Assembly (NCBI RefSeq): GCF_963666525.1
Contig: NZ_OY762905.1
Location: 2,586,001-2,650,000 of the forward strand
From: an uncultured Cohaesibacter sp.
GTDB taxonomy: Bacteria; Pseudomonadota; Alphaproteobacteria; Rhizobiales; Cohaesibacteraceae
Direction: 5' to 3'
DNA: 64,000 nt
Each line of letters starts with the position of its first letter. Position 1 is the first letter of the stretch. This document shows, piece by piece, positions 9,452 through 18,760 of this stretch. A model generated the notes under the pieces. That model was not told where the DNA came from. It ran no database searches and saw nothing but the letters and a program-made list of their open reading frames with translations. The translations under genes and the position numbers were made by a program.

Positions 9452-10061
9452 AGAGAATGTGTCCGTTCACGAAGGATGAGCCCTCAGAGCTCAGGAAAAT
9501 GCAGGCTCCGACCAGTTCCGAAACGTCGCCCCAGCGCCCGGCCGGTGTTCTATTGCTCAACCACTTGGTGAAGTCTTCATCTGCCACGAGCGCCGACGTC
9601 AGCTCGGTCTTGAAGTAGCCCGGAGCCAGTCCGTTGATCTGCAGCCCGTGGCGGGCCCAGTCCGTGGCCATGCCCTTGGTCAGGTTGGCAACAGCTCCCT
9701 TCGAGCCGGTGTAGGGGGCAATCGAGGGGCGCGCCAGTGCGGTCTGAACGGAACAGATGTTGACGATCTTGCCACGGCCCCGTTCGATCATATGGCGGGC
9801 GACAGCCTTGCTGACATAGAAGACCGAATTGACATTCAGCTTCATGAGAAAATCGAACTTGTCAGCGGGGAACTCTTCCAGCGGGGCGCGATACTGCATG
9901 CCGGCGTTGTTGACAAGAATGTCAATCGGACCGGTTTGCTGCTCGAATTCATCGATCTTGGCGGCGACCAGCTCTGGATTTGTGACGTCAAAGGGCAACT
10001 TGTGAACGGTCGCTCCAATGAAGGCGAGTTTGCTGGCGGCATTCCTCGATGCTGAAGCCAA
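9420..10061 (-). pseudogene. Gluconate 5-dehydrogenase-like SDR, N-terminus deleted
   Basis: The C-terminal four-fifths of a classical SDR: VNNAGMQYRAP, the catalytic set Ser (NICSVQTALA), Tyr/Lys (YTGSKGAVANLTKG), PGYFKTEL and DGGITVSV. The expected first ~45 residues, including the Rossmann glycine motif that binds NAD(P), are missing. Upstream of about 10032 the frame enters the remains of a MerR gene, so the ATG at 10061 lies in foreign sequence. A product without a dinucleotide-binding loop should be inactive. It is followed with overlap by gntK, in the order usual for gluconate loci. Confidence 0.8.
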
Positions 10062-10223
10062 GGTTGCGGGCGCACTTCAGGAAGGTTAGGCGATGAACGT
10101 CCTGATCGGTATAGGTCCTTTAGCCATTTTCAGAGCGGATCGGTGAGATCGGTTCGATCTCTTCGTAGTAACGGATCGTCTTGGAAGGCAGATCCGTTTT
10201 GCGGCAGCCTGTCCGATATTCAT
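10033..10223 (-). pseudogene. Broken MerR-family regulator (HmrR/CueR-like N-terminus)
   Basis: Read leftward from ATG 10223 (ribosome site GGAGAAAG), the sequence encodes MNIGQAAAK. After a one-base frameshift it continues PSKTIRYYEEI, SENG, an in-frame TAA where a Tyr codon is usual, and RTYTDQDVHRLTFLKCARNL followed by GFSIEE. This is the MerR DNA-binding domain, closest in style to copper-responsive HmrR/CueR. It ends abruptly at about 10033, where gluconate-dehydrogenase homology starts. Frameshift, stop and deletion make it non-functional. Confidence 0.75.
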
Positions 10224-10396
10224 GGTCTTTCTCCAACGATAAGCAAGTCCAAGGTACCGCTTCCTGTGACTAGAAGGCCAAGGCATCAAAAGCCGATTTT
10301 GAACTGCGGTGTGATCGTTAGCAGGCTCACACTTCGCTTGGCTCGTTTCGAGGGCTGCATGGGAATTCAGCCCCTCCCAGTCACAGTCTTGAAGGA

Positions 10397-10756
10397 CTAG
10401 TCGGCCTTCTTTGCGTCTTCTGTCAGCACCGTGGCCCAGCCGTCGGTCAGCATGGAAATCGTGACCTTTTCGCCCGAGCGAAGGCATCGATTGACGCTCA
10501 TCCGATGATTGTCGATACCGGTCAGTCTGCTGCCATCCGAGAGTTCGATCTCGTTGCGGCAGTGATTGATACCCTCCTTGTCAGGAGCGCAGTCGCTGTC
10601 GCTGAGGACTGTTGCTGCAACGGACCGCCCCGCTGCGGGCAGAGTGCCTTCCTGAATCCTGAGCGTGTATTTGCCGCCCGAGCCGTTTTCGACCCAGGAT
10701 GTAATGCCAGCCCCGACAAGACTGGCCTGGACAAGGTCTTTCGATCGCTTCTTCAT
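10397..10756 (-). CDS. Conserved hypothetical protein with CxxD/HCRNEIEL signature
   Basis: A 119-residue protein without obvious transmembrane segments. The C-terminal half carries DCAPDKEGINHCRNEIELSD and then HRMSVNRCLRSGEKVTI. This Cys/His pattern resembles a small uncharacterised family in proteobacteria; metal binding is conceivable but not shown. The start is well supported (GAGGCAAAGACC before ATG 10756). It follows the EF-hand gene by 10 bp, so the two are co-transcribed. Confidence 0.6.
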   Translation of the reverse strand: MKKRSKDLVQASLVGAGITSWVENGSGGKYTLRIQEGTLPAAGRSVAATVLSDSDCAPDKEGINHCRNEIELSDGSRLTGIDNHRMSVNRCLRSGEKVTISMLTDGWATVLTEDAKKAD

Positions 10757-10766
10757 GGTCTTTGCC

Positions 10767-11141
10767 TCAGTTCTGATCGTTGCCGTCTGGCGCGTTCATG
10801 CCACCTGCGTGGTGGGCGGCAAGCTCGGAGGCCTCCAGTTTGCCGTCCTTGTTCTTGTCCATGTAACTGAACATGCGGGCATGCAGGTTCTGGAATTCTT
10901 CCAGCGACAGGGAGCCATCCCCGTCCGTGTCGAGCATGACAATCATCATGTCGGGATTCATCATCCCGCCACCCATCATGCCACCCGACATCATGGCGTT
11001 ACCGGCCATTCCCTCGGACATCATTTCACCATGCATCATGTGGGGAGGCTGGTTCGGGTGATGGGCAGGATTGGCAAAAGCAGCTTTCATGCCAAGTGCG
11101 ACGATAAGGCCGGTAGTGGTGAAAAGAAGAAATTTACGCAT
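10767..11141 (-). CDS. Secreted Met/His-rich EF-hand protein
   Basis: A 124-residue protein with a signal peptide ending near AFANP. Residues 27-68 are rich in Met and His (HHPNQPPHMMHGEMMSEGM and repeated MMGGGM). A canonical EF-hand pair follows: DTDGDGSLSLEEF and DKNKDGKLEASEL. Calcium binding through the loops is well supported, and the Met/His run looks like a periplasmic copper-binding segment, which is inference. The broken copper-type MerR gene 0.5 kb downstream is consistent with a former metal locus. GGAGATGATCC precedes the ATG. Confidence 0.75.
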   Translation of the reverse strand: MRKFLLFTTTGLIVALGMKAAFANPAHHPNQPPHMMHGEMMSEGMAGNAMMSGGMMGGGMMNPDMMIVMLDTDGDGSLSLEEFQNLHARMFSYMDKNKDGKLEASELAAHHAGGMNAPDGNDQN

Positions 11142-11332
11142 GGATCATCTCCGATAATTGCATCGTCTGATAGATGCCGGCGACCATGGCCTGTCTTTCA
11201 GGTTTGGCTGGATGGCAACCGGCATGGACCCGGGGTGCAGACAGCAGCCCGGTTTGGTTGGGTAGGGAAGCCCTCATCAAGGTCCGCCGCTGCAGGCAAC
11301 GCTGGCGACAGAAATGCTTGATAGGGCTGCTA

Positions 11333-11671
11333 TCAGAGCAGGATGTTCGGAGGGGGAGTTTCGGGTGGGGTATGCGACCCGACAAGGTCGGCAACCTCCA
11401 CCGGATAGGGGGCTGGCAGCACAAGGCGGGCCCAGTTATCAACCGTATCCCTGATGATCAGGAAGGAACAAACGCCATCGGAAGTGCAGGTCTGGTACTG
11501 CATGCCTTTGTCACACCCGGGTAGCTCTGCGGCTACCGAGCCGAGCGTCACAGATGTTCCGCTGCAGGTGACCGGTTCCGAAGGCCCAACCGCAAAGCTC
11601 TGACCCGTTCCGGCAAATAGCCCGAACAGCAATATCAAGGCAGCGATGATGCTTGGCAGTTGGCGAGACAT
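11333..11671 (-). CDS. Secreted hypothetical protein
   Basis: A 112-residue predicted periplasmic protein. An N-terminal hydrophobic signal (residues 6-26) ends at SFAVG. The mature part has four cysteines in a short span (TCSGTSV, PGCDKG, QTCTSDGVC), probably forming two disulfides, and a proline-rich C-terminus. I do not recognise a family. The 190 bp to the EF-hand gene contain no supported gene. Confidence 0.6.
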   Translation of the reverse strand: MSRQLPSIIAALILLFGLFAGTGQSFAVGPSEPVTCSGTSVTLGSVAAELPGCDKGMQYQTCTSDGVCSFLIIRDTVDNWARLVLPAPYPVEVADLVGSHTPPETPPPNILL

Positions 11672-11759
11672 GGTCGTGTCGGTTCTGCTTGGTTTGGGTG
11701 AGCCCCTCGGCGGGAGCTGATTTCAAACATGGGCTATAAGGCTTCCAGTAACGGGAAGG

Positions 11760-12049
11760 TCAAGGCCAAAAATGCCGATGACACTTTACCCACAATCGAT
11801 TGATTGTCCCGTCATCGAAACCCCGATTGACGCCCTTTCCGATGATCCAGAACCATTCCGTGTTCCAATGAACCATCGTCAAAGACAGCTCGCCTTGATC
11901 AGGGCTCAAAGTCCAAGTCACACGATATGGGCTTGTCGGCCCCTCCGAAGGGTGTAACACTGGAATTCTTCCGTCCGGGCAAGAAAACGGACGCTGCGTT
12001 TATTGAACCATTCAACGATCTCTTCCAGCCTGAGTGTTTGAACACTCAT
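11760..12049 (-). pseudogene. Possible frameshifted small gene, weak SRPBCC-like resemblance
   Basis: Read leftward, an ATG at 12049 with an AGGAACCG site opens a 43-codon frame (MSVQTLRLEEIVEWFNK) that ends in TGA. The adjacent frame continues with YRVTWTLSPDQGELSLTMVH and GFDDGTINRLW. The second part loosely resembles the C-terminal strand and helix of SRPBCC/AHSA1-type domains. A single frameshift near 11960 would join the two. It could equally be chance open frames. The rest of the 11672-12284 interval shows no gene. Confidence 0.25.
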
Positions 12050-12284
12050 CGGTTCCTGAGGCTCCCGGATTCAGTCGAAAGGCGGTAGCTGTGGCCTTCT
12101 GGCTGTCGTATCGCCTGTCTTCAATGCCAGGGAAAAGCGGCCAAGAGTAAAGACCCCGGAGAGCAATTGGCAACAAGGGCCGGATTGAACGTTTGAAATC
12201 GGAATGCGTGTTCAGTCATGTTTCTGATTGAGCGCAGAAAACGCTTCTTGCCGAGTGAGACAAGTTTGGGAGCCAGTCAAGAAA

Positions 12285-14000
12285 ATGTATTCCACGCCAA
12301 TCAACCAGAGCAACCGGCCAAGTTTCTCCGAACTCTATACTCCAAAGATAATAACCGTGCTGCGGGAAGGATATGGCCTCAGGCAATTGAGGACGGACGC
12401 AATTGCCGGTCTGACCGTGGCGATCGTTGCCTTGCCCTTGTCAATGGCCATCGCGATCGCTTCGGGGGCAACGCCCGCACAGGGAATCTACACGGCCATT
12501 ATCGGAGGTCTGATTGTGTCATTGCTAGGAGGGTCGCGCTTCCAGATCGGCGGGCCAGCCGGAGCATTCATTGTTCTGGTGGCAGCAACGGTTGCGGCCC
12601 ACGGCATGGACGGGTTGATACTGGCCACCTTCCTTTCCGGGCTGATGCTGACGCTCATCGGCTTCTTCCGTTTGGGAGTTTTCATCAAGTATATCCCCTT
12701 TCCCGTGACGGTCGGCTTCACGGCGGGCATCGCGGTGATCATCTTTGCCAGTCAATTGAAAGAGCTTTTCGGCATTGCAATACCGCATGAACCGGGCGAA
12801 ATCCTTGGCAAGCTGCATGCGCTCTGGCTTGCGCGCGACAGTGTGACACCCTCTGCGTTTGCAATATCGTTGGGAACGGTTGCCCTTATACTGGCTCTGA
12901 AGAAATGGTTTCCACGCTTGCCGGGTATGCTGATTGCCGTCATATCGGCATCCATCGTTGCCGCTGCGATGGATCTTCCGGTTCAGACAATTGGTACAAA
13001 ATTCGGGGGCATTCCCTCTGTCCTGCCTTCTCCGAGCTTCCCCGCGGTCTCGTGGGAGAAAGTCATTGCGGTATTTCCGTCCGCCATCTCCTTCACGCTT
13101 CTTGGCGCGATTGAATCGCTGCTTTCAGCCGTTGTTGCGGACGGAATGACAGGGCGGCGTCACCGCTCGAATTGCGAGTTGGTTGCTCAGGGCGTGGCCA
13201 ACATCGGGTCTTCGCTTTTTGGTGGCATCTGTGTTACGGGGACGATTGCCAGAACCGCGACCAACATTCGATCCGGTGCGCATGGGCCGATCGCAGGCAT
13301 CCTGCATTCGCTGTTTCTGTTGCTGTTTGTCGTGATCGCCGCGCCATTGGCAGCCTTCATTCCCCTTGCGGCTCTTGCCGGGATTCTGGCTGTTGTATCA
13401 TGGAACATGATAGAGAAGTCCGCCATCGCCGTTTTGTTCCGCTCGGGCAGGGGAGAGGCGACCGTACTGATCGCCACATTTCTTCTCACGGTTTTCCGCG
13501 ACCTGACTGAAGCCATCGTTGTCGGCATAGCGCTCGGGTCTCTTCTGTTCATCCAGCGCATGAGCCGTTCTACCGCGATCACCACCCAGACCCCTTTCAT
13601 TCCGCGAGATGAAGCGGACAACGCTCATCCAAGAGGGGACTATCACGAGGAAGCGGCGGAAAACCGGGATGTCGTCGTCTACCGCATATCCGGGGCCCTG
13701 TTTTTTGGCGCCACGGCGTCGATCAGTTCCGTTCTGGACCGGATACAGGACCAGCACCGCGCCCTTGTTGTCGACTTCTCTGCGGTGCCCTTTCTGGATT
13801 CGACCGGAGCGAACATGATCGAAGGGCTCGCCCACAAGGCCTACAAGCAGGGCATCTCCCTGTGGCTGACTGGCGCGAACCGCGATATCCGCCGTTCATT
13901 TATCAGGCATGGTATCCGCAAACCCCTGGTCAGATATGCCGCCACCATTGAAGAAGCATTGAAAACGGCTCAGACCAAAAAGGGGCAGGCCCGGATGTGA
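12285..14000 (+). CDS. SulP-family anion permease with C-terminal STAS domain
   Basis: Inner-membrane SLC26/SulP transporter of 571 residues (sulfate, bicarbonate or another anion; the substrate cannot be told from sequence). Residues ~20-430 contain 10-14 hydrophobic segments with the SulP signature region (IAGLTVAIVALPLSMAIAIA, GGSRFQIGGPAGAFIVLVAA). The C-terminal STAS domain has LVVDFSAVPFLDSTGANM. The codon-20 start is preferred because it places MYSTPINQ in front of the conserved cytoplasmic region and has a GGGAG upstream. It seems monocistronic. Confidence 0.9.
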   Translation: MYSTPINQSNRPSFSELYTPKIITVLREGYGLRQLRTDAIAGLTVAIVALPLSMAIAIASGATPAQGIYTAIIGGLIVSLLGGSRFQIGGPAGAFIVLVAATVAAHGMDGLILATFLSGLMLTLIGFFRLGVFIKYIPFPVTVGFTAGIAVIIFASQLKELFGIAIPHEPGEILGKLHALWLARDSVTPSAFAISLGTVALILALKKWFPRLPGMLIAVISASIVAAAMDLPVQTIGTKFGGIPSVLPSPSFPAVSWEKVIAVFPSAISFTLLGAIESLLSAVVADGMTGRRHRSNCELVAQGVANIGSSLFGGICVTGTIARTATNIRSGAHGPIAGILHSLFLLLFVVIAAPLAAFIPLAALAGILAVVSWNMIEKSAIAVLFRSGRGEATVLIATFLLTVFRDLTEAIVVGIALGSLLFIQRMSRSTAITTQTPFIPRDEADNAHPRGDYHEEAAENRDVVVYRISGALFFGATASISSVLDRIQDQHRALVVDFSAVPFLDSTGANMIEGLAHKAYKQGISLWLTGANRDIRRSFIRHGIRKPLVRYAATIEEALKTAQTKKGQARM

Positions 14001-14136
14001 ACGGACTTGAAAGCTTCAACCCCGGCTCAACCGGGATTGGCGAGCACGGTGCAACCGCTTTGGCGTATTGAGGGACGTCAATGACAGTTGATTGAATTCT
14101 TGCGATAATGCTCGTCGAAGAAACAAGGTGTAAGTC

Positions 14137-15798
14137 ATGCGGTTGCTATTTGCCATTTTGGTCGCAATCGTTCTGGCGGAACCCGTATTCGGCCAGACAG
14201 CGGCGCCGATTCCTGATGGGGCCTATGGTGGAGCCTGTCGTGCTGATGGCATGTCCTGCGATTCAGGTCTATGTGATCAGACACGCAATCTTTGTGTCAG
14301 TTGTGGCCTTGAGGGTGCCCCCGCCTGTATCGGCCATGATGGAAAACCCGTTTGCATTTTTCCAAGCTATGGCTATCGCCCGTTGTCACTGGGCGGTCGT
14401 CAACTCTACTGCTTCACGCGCAACAGTAAGGATTGCGGGCATGTCGGCCTGTCGGCGTGCGAGAATGGGGCTATTCCAGTCTGCTATTTCGGTATCCGGG
14501 TCGTAGCGTCCGACGGCCAGTCTTTCTGTGCGGCCTGCGGCGACTATGGTCAGCCCTGTTGCGCGGATGCGTCCTGTGCATATGGAACATGCCAGAATGA
14601 TGTCTGCCTGCCCGACAAGCCCGCTGGCGGAGCCTCTCAACCATCGGCCTCTGGTGATCAGCAAGCCAAAAGTGGAAGCGATAAGGCGACAATACTTGCG
14701 GCCGTCGCCGATTGCCGGCTGACCGAGGCGCGCGCCCTTCACGCCAGCATTGATCCAAACGTGGCCTGGTATGACGAAGTCACCCGAGTTTTGCTGGTTG
14801 CCGTCGAGCGCGAGAACAAGGTTCGCACGCTCTATGACCGGGCAATCGTCAGGCAGGCAAGTGCCCAGCGTATGGTCGGCCAAGGGGACCATGACAACGC
14901 CCTGCAGGACTTCCTGGCGGCAGGGGACCTGTTGCGCGATGCTCAGAGGCTGTCACAATGCAAACCGACCCTTGAAGTGATCGCCGAGGCAATCGTAATC
15001 AATCGACGCAGCAGTGCGACCACTCGTGCCGTCGCTCAGGTGGCTTTGGCCGAAAAGGACATTGGTCTATGCGATTTTTCAATCGCCCAGGAGCTCCTTG
15101 ACGGCGTTCCCGTCGATACACCAAGGCGTGCCGTCGTTCTGCAAAAGCTCGCAGAGGCCCGCGACCGAGAAGGCCGGGTCGAGAGAATGTATGATGCTGC
15201 CCGCAATTTGCACAGACTGGCTGATGAGCGGGTGCGCGCCGGACAACCGGGACAGGCGTTGGAGATGTTGCAGGATGCGCGGCAGGGTCTTGTCAATGCG
15301 CGGCAATTGACCGATTGCAGGAACTACCGGGACCGGATCTCCGATGCATTGCGCGTGATCGGCGGTAGCATCGAAATGACCGAGAGCCGGGTGAAGGCTG
15401 CCGAGGCTGATCGGATACCACAGCGCTACGACGGACCGAGTTCACCTGCACCGGTTGACCCCGGCCAACCAGTTGCTGGCCAGCCCCATCCTTGTCGTGA
15501 CAATTCGGTTCCGGTTGATGCCAGCGCATCCTTCTATGCGCAATACTCCGGTGGTGGTGGCAGCTACATGATCAAGAGACCGTATCTGTGCGACCCTCCT
15601 TATATCGACATTCCATTTGCTGTTCTCGGTGGTGGGTCGATGACGCTTTATGCCTGCGCCCGCAAGGGCGATCACTTCGTGAATTGTCAGGCGAAAGAGA
15701 CGATCACCTTCACCGATATCAGGCCGGAAGGCAAGGGCACCGGCTACTTCTGGGGCAAGGAGGGAGCGTGGCGCTGGATGGTTATTGTCGATCACTGA
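14137..15798 (+). CDS. Large secreted Cys-rich protein with helical repeat region
   Basis: A 553-residue exported protein of unknown function. A signal peptide ends at VFGQT. Residues 30-165 are strikingly cysteine-rich (GACRADGMSCDSGLCDQTRN, CGDYGQPCCADASC) and look like several small disulfide-bonded knots. Residues ~180-420 are helical and TPR-like (ALHASIDPNVAWYDEV, GDHDNALQDFLAAGDLLRDA). A short Cys-containing beta-rich C-terminal part (CARKGDHFVNCQAKE) ends the protein. It is followed after 22 bp by a second secreted protein, so the two probably act together outside the cytoplasm. I know of no characterised homologue. Confidence 0.7.
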   Translation: MRLLFAILVAIVLAEPVFGQTAAPIPDGAYGGACRADGMSCDSGLCDQTRNLCVSCGLEGAPACIGHDGKPVCIFPSYGYRPLSLGGRQLYCFTRNSKDCGHVGLSACENGAIPVCYFGIRVVASDGQSFCAACGDYGQPCCADASCAYGTCQNDVCLPDKPAGGASQPSASGDQQAKSGSDKATILAAVADCRLTEARALHASIDPNVAWYDEVTRVLLVAVERENKVRTLYDRAIVRQASAQRMVGQGDHDNALQDFLAAGDLLRDAQRLSQCKPTLEVIAEAIVINRRSSATTRAVAQVALAEKDIGLCDFSIAQELLDGVPVDTPRRAVVLQKLAEARDREGRVERMYDAARNLHRLADERVRAGQPGQALEMLQDARQGLVNARQLTDCRNYRDRISDALRVIGGSIEMTESRVKAAEADRIPQRYDGPSSPAPVDPGQPVAGQPHPCRDNSVPVDASASFYAQYSGGGGSYMIKRPYLCDPPYIDIPFAVLGGGSMTLYACARKGDHFVNCQAKETITFTDIRPEGKGTGYFWGKEGAWRWMVIVDH

Positions 15799-15820
15799 TG
15801 CAGGCTGAAGGAGGAATAAG

Positions 15821-16501
15821 ATGAACACTCGAAAGGCACTGGTCTGCGTCCTGCCTTGCCTTGCCACGCTGGTTGGTACGGGCGCACTGGCAGAGAGTTG
15901 CGCCTATCTGGGAGCTTCCGAGAATTTCAATTCCATTGCCTATTGCGTCAGTTCGGTACTCTCCTCGCAGGCAGGTAACAGCTATGGACCTGAAAACCTG
16001 TTCGATTTTGAACGCAGCACCGCCTGGTGCGAGGGCGCACGAGGCAGTGGTACAGGCCAAGTGCTCACGCTCCGGATTGATGGTGGTGGACCGTTCCGCC
16101 GCTTGCTGATAGAGAACGGGTATGGCAAGAGCGATCGGGTCTTTTACCGCAATGCCCGGCCGCGGACCATTGAGATCCGAACCGATACCGGGCTGAATTT
16201 CCGGCATGTATTGGAAGACCGATGGAATGAGCGCTGGGTGGAATTGCCCTCAGCCGGGCAATACCGTGTGCTGCAAATCCGCGTCCTTGATGTCTATCCC
16301 GGTACGCATTTCCAGGACATGTGCATCAGCACGATCCTTGTCGATTTCGATCACGAGCGTTATCTCGAATGGCAAAAAGAAGGGCTCAAACCACAGCAGA
16401 GCCCGCCGATGCCGGACAAGACATCTGAACCATCATGGCCGAGCGACATCCCGTCCGAACGCCCCGGCTTCGAAGACCTGCCGGCACTGCCGAAATTGTG
16501 A
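15821..16501 (+). CDS. Secreted protein with NADase-type glycan-binding (discoidin-like) domain
   Basis: A 226-residue exported protein. After a signal peptide ending at LAESC, residues ~40-175 match the discoidin-like domain often annotated as NADase-type glycan-binding (SSQAGNSYGPENLFDFERST, AWCEGARGSGTGQVLTLRID). The tail is proline-rich (QQSPPMPDKTSEPSWPSDIP). No enzymatic NADase domain is present, so a carbohydrate- or cell-wall-binding role is the likelier reading. AGGAGGAATAAG precedes the ATG. It is co-transcribed with the Cys-rich gene upstream. Confidence 0.75.
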   Translation: MNTRKALVCVLPCLATLVGTGALAESCAYLGASENFNSIAYCVSSVLSSQAGNSYGPENLFDFERSTAWCEGARGSGTGQVLTLRIDGGGPFRRLLIENGYGKSDRVFYRNARPRTIEIRTDTGLNFRHVLEDRWNERWVELPSAGQYRVLQIRVLDVYPGTHFQDMCISTILVDFDHERYLEWQKEGLKPQQSPPMPDKTSEPSWPSDIPSERPGFEDLPALPKL

Positions 16502-16540
16502 GGGTCTGTTCAGCTGCCTGTGTCTTGTCGAGTGTCACTG

Positions 16541-18760
16541 TCAGGCGCTGGCCATCATCCTTGTTCTGATGTGCGGATCAACACCTGAATTATTCAGCAA
16601 AATATGGTCGATCTTTTCCCGGGATTTTGGCTTGCCAAGCAGATACCCCTGTAGCTCATCGCAACCCAGACTGCAAAGAAGGCTGAGCTGCTCTTCCGTT
16701 TCGACCCCTTCGGCCGTCGACTGCAAACCATTGGCGTGAGCCAATGCGATCATGGCGCGAACAATCTCTGTGTCGTTTCTGGACTTGGTGATTTCCCGGA
16801 TAAAGCCTTGGTCAATCTTGATCCGGTTGAACTTGACGTCTTTGAGCCGTTCAAAACTGGATGATCCTGTGCCAAAATCGTCGATGGCAAAAGTCACCCC
16901 AACTGCGGCCAGATCGACGAGGTTCGACAGCAACACATCGCTTTTCCCGCCAATTGACGTTTCCGTCAACTCAAGTTCCAGCTTGGACGCAGGAAATCCA
17001 GTCCGCCCCAGAATAGCCTTCACTTTCAATGCAAAGAGCGAATCCGTCAGCTGTAAAGGCGACACATTGATGGCGACATGATCTAACTGCCAATGCAGGG
17101 CATCGCAGCACGCTGTCTCAAGGACCCACAGGCCCAGTTCTCCGATTAGCCCATTGCTCTCTGCAATCGGAATGAAAATTTTGGGCGAGATGGGGCCATA
17201 TTCCGGATGTTTCCAGCGGATGAGTGCTTCGACGCTATTGAGATGCGTTCCGCCACACGTGAACTTTGGCTGATAGTGGATCGAGAATTGTGCCTTGTCG
17301 ACGATGGCGAAACGCAATCCAGCCTCAATGCGAGACTGATGCTGCAGAGCTTCATCCATGTAGTCGCCAAAAACGGAGCAGTGCCCCCGACCTGCGGCTT
17401 TTGCGTGAAAGAGGGCCACATCGGCCTTGCGAACCAGATCATGGTGATCCGTCCCATGAAGCGGGGCGAAAGACACTCCAATAGAAATGCCTGTGAAGAC
17501 CTGTCCTTCTCTGAGATCAATCGGAGCCGCGACGCTGGAAATGATTTGATTGCTCAAGTGATTGACTTCATCGTCAGAACAGCCACGCAGAAGGATCGTG
17601 AAGCCGTTTCCGCCAAGACGGAAGAGCGTGGCTTCTGCGGGAAGAAGGGTTTGCAGGCGTCTGGTTATCTCCACCAGAACCTGGTCGCCTGATTGATGAC
17701 CGAAGACGTCGTTGATTTGCTTGAAACGGTCAAGGTCCAGAAACATGATGGCAGTTTGTTTGCTCGCAGGTTGTTGCCGTATCTCATCGCACAGGGCCTC
17801 GACCGCTTCATCGAATGCATAACGGTTGGGCAGGGCCGTAAGGGAGTCATGTGTAGACAAGTATCTGACACGGCACTCATTTTCGATTTGATCGACTTTT
17901 CTGCGATAGGAAAACCAGGAGACCAGCAAACTTCCCAATAAAAGCATCACGGCCGACACAATGATGAATGGAGCGATGGACTTGACGAGCTGTATGCCTG
18001 GTCGATATGCCGACCACTCAAATTCGATCGTGTTTCCGCCGGATTTGCTTTGTACGCTGATCGCAATGTCTCCCGGCAGCCTTTGCGCTGATGAAACAAC
18101 GCGTAAACCGGGAAGCGCGTAGTCATGAGAAAGCTTTTTAGCAAAGGTGCCGTCAAGAAACTGGATCGCGACATGCAAATAGGTCTGCTCTGACGCCAAG
18201 TCTATTTCGCCGGAATCTGAAATGATCGGCTTGATGCTGATGAGTGCGGGGCGTGAATTGATAAAGTTGTAGTCGGTCACTCCGATAGACTGCAAGCCGC
18301 TATTCTCTGCAGGTGTTTCTCCGCTGGCAATTGCTGATCGCATCGACTTGACGAAAGGATCAATGATCTGAGCATATTCGAAGTAAGCTTCGCGAGGGCT
18401 TATTTTCGCGTGGTCAAAGGCATAGATTGGCTGATCTGAGCCATTCAGCACAAAGAGCTTGTCCATGCCAAAGAACGTGTGCATCCAGGAGCCGAGGTTT
18501 TCATCAATCCATTCCTCGTTGTCCGGCTCGGTCATCTTGATGACGGCATCATCCCAGAAGGTGGAGCTTTCCTGATTGTGGGCGATAGAGGAGCTGAGCT
18601 GACTAATGGCATGCTGGGCGACATCCTTCTGACGATTGGAGGCTTCCAGATCAATGCTGCGGGTAATCCAAAAGAGAGAGGATGCGGCAGCCAGAAGAAA
18701 CGCCAACATGGCGATCACTGGGATAAAGAGGCGCAATAACGAGAACGTATGCTTGTTCAT
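16541..18760 (-). CDS. CHASE4-GGDEF-EAL membrane protein, probable c-di-GMP phosphodiesterase
   Basis: 739 residues. Transmembrane helices at about 10-33 and 257-285 bracket a periplasmic CHASE4 sensor (SSSIAHNQESSTFWDDAVIK, WMHTFFGMDKLFVLNG). The GGDEF domain is degenerate at its core (RLGGNGFTIL instead of GGDEF), so cyclase activity is unlikely. The EAL domain keeps its key motifs (EALIRWKHPEYGPISP, LELTETSI, AIDDFGTGSSSFERLK, RIKIDQGFI, AEGVETEEQ, GYLLGKP) and should hydrolyse c-di-GMP. The GGDEF part may act as a GTP sensor, as in similar hybrids. Monocistronic. Confidence 0.92.
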   Translation of the reverse strand: MNKHTFSLLRLFIPVIAMLAFLLAAASSLFWITRSIDLEASNRQKDVAQHAISQLSSSIAHNQESSTFWDDAVIKMTEPDNEEWIDENLGSWMHTFFGMDKLFVLNGSDQPIYAFDHAKISPREAYFEYAQIIDPFVKSMRSAIASGETPAENSGLQSIGVTDYNFINSRPALISIKPIISDSGEIDLASEQTYLHVAIQFLDGTFAKKLSHDYALPGLRVVSSAQRLPGDIAISVQSKSGGNTIEFEWSAYRPGIQLVKSIAPFIIVSAVMLLLGSLLVSWFSYRRKVDQIENECRVRYLSTHDSLTALPNRYAFDEAVEALCDEIRQQPASKQTAIMFLDLDRFKQINDVFGHQSGDQVLVEITRRLQTLLPAEATLFRLGGNGFTILLRGCSDDEVNHLSNQIISSVAAPIDLREGQVFTGISIGVSFAPLHGTDHHDLVRKADVALFHAKAAGRGHCSVFGDYMDEALQHQSRIEAGLRFAIVDKAQFSIHYQPKFTCGGTHLNSVEALIRWKHPEYGPISPKIFIPIAESNGLIGELGLWVLETACCDALHWQLDHVAINVSPLQLTDSLFALKVKAILGRTGFPASKLELELTETSIGGKSDVLLSNLVDLAAVGVTFAIDDFGTGSSSFERLKDVKFNRIKIDQGFIREITKSRNDTEIVRAMIALAHANGLQSTAEGVETEEQLSLLCSLGCDELQGYLLGKPKSREKIDHILLNNSGVDPHIRTRMMASA

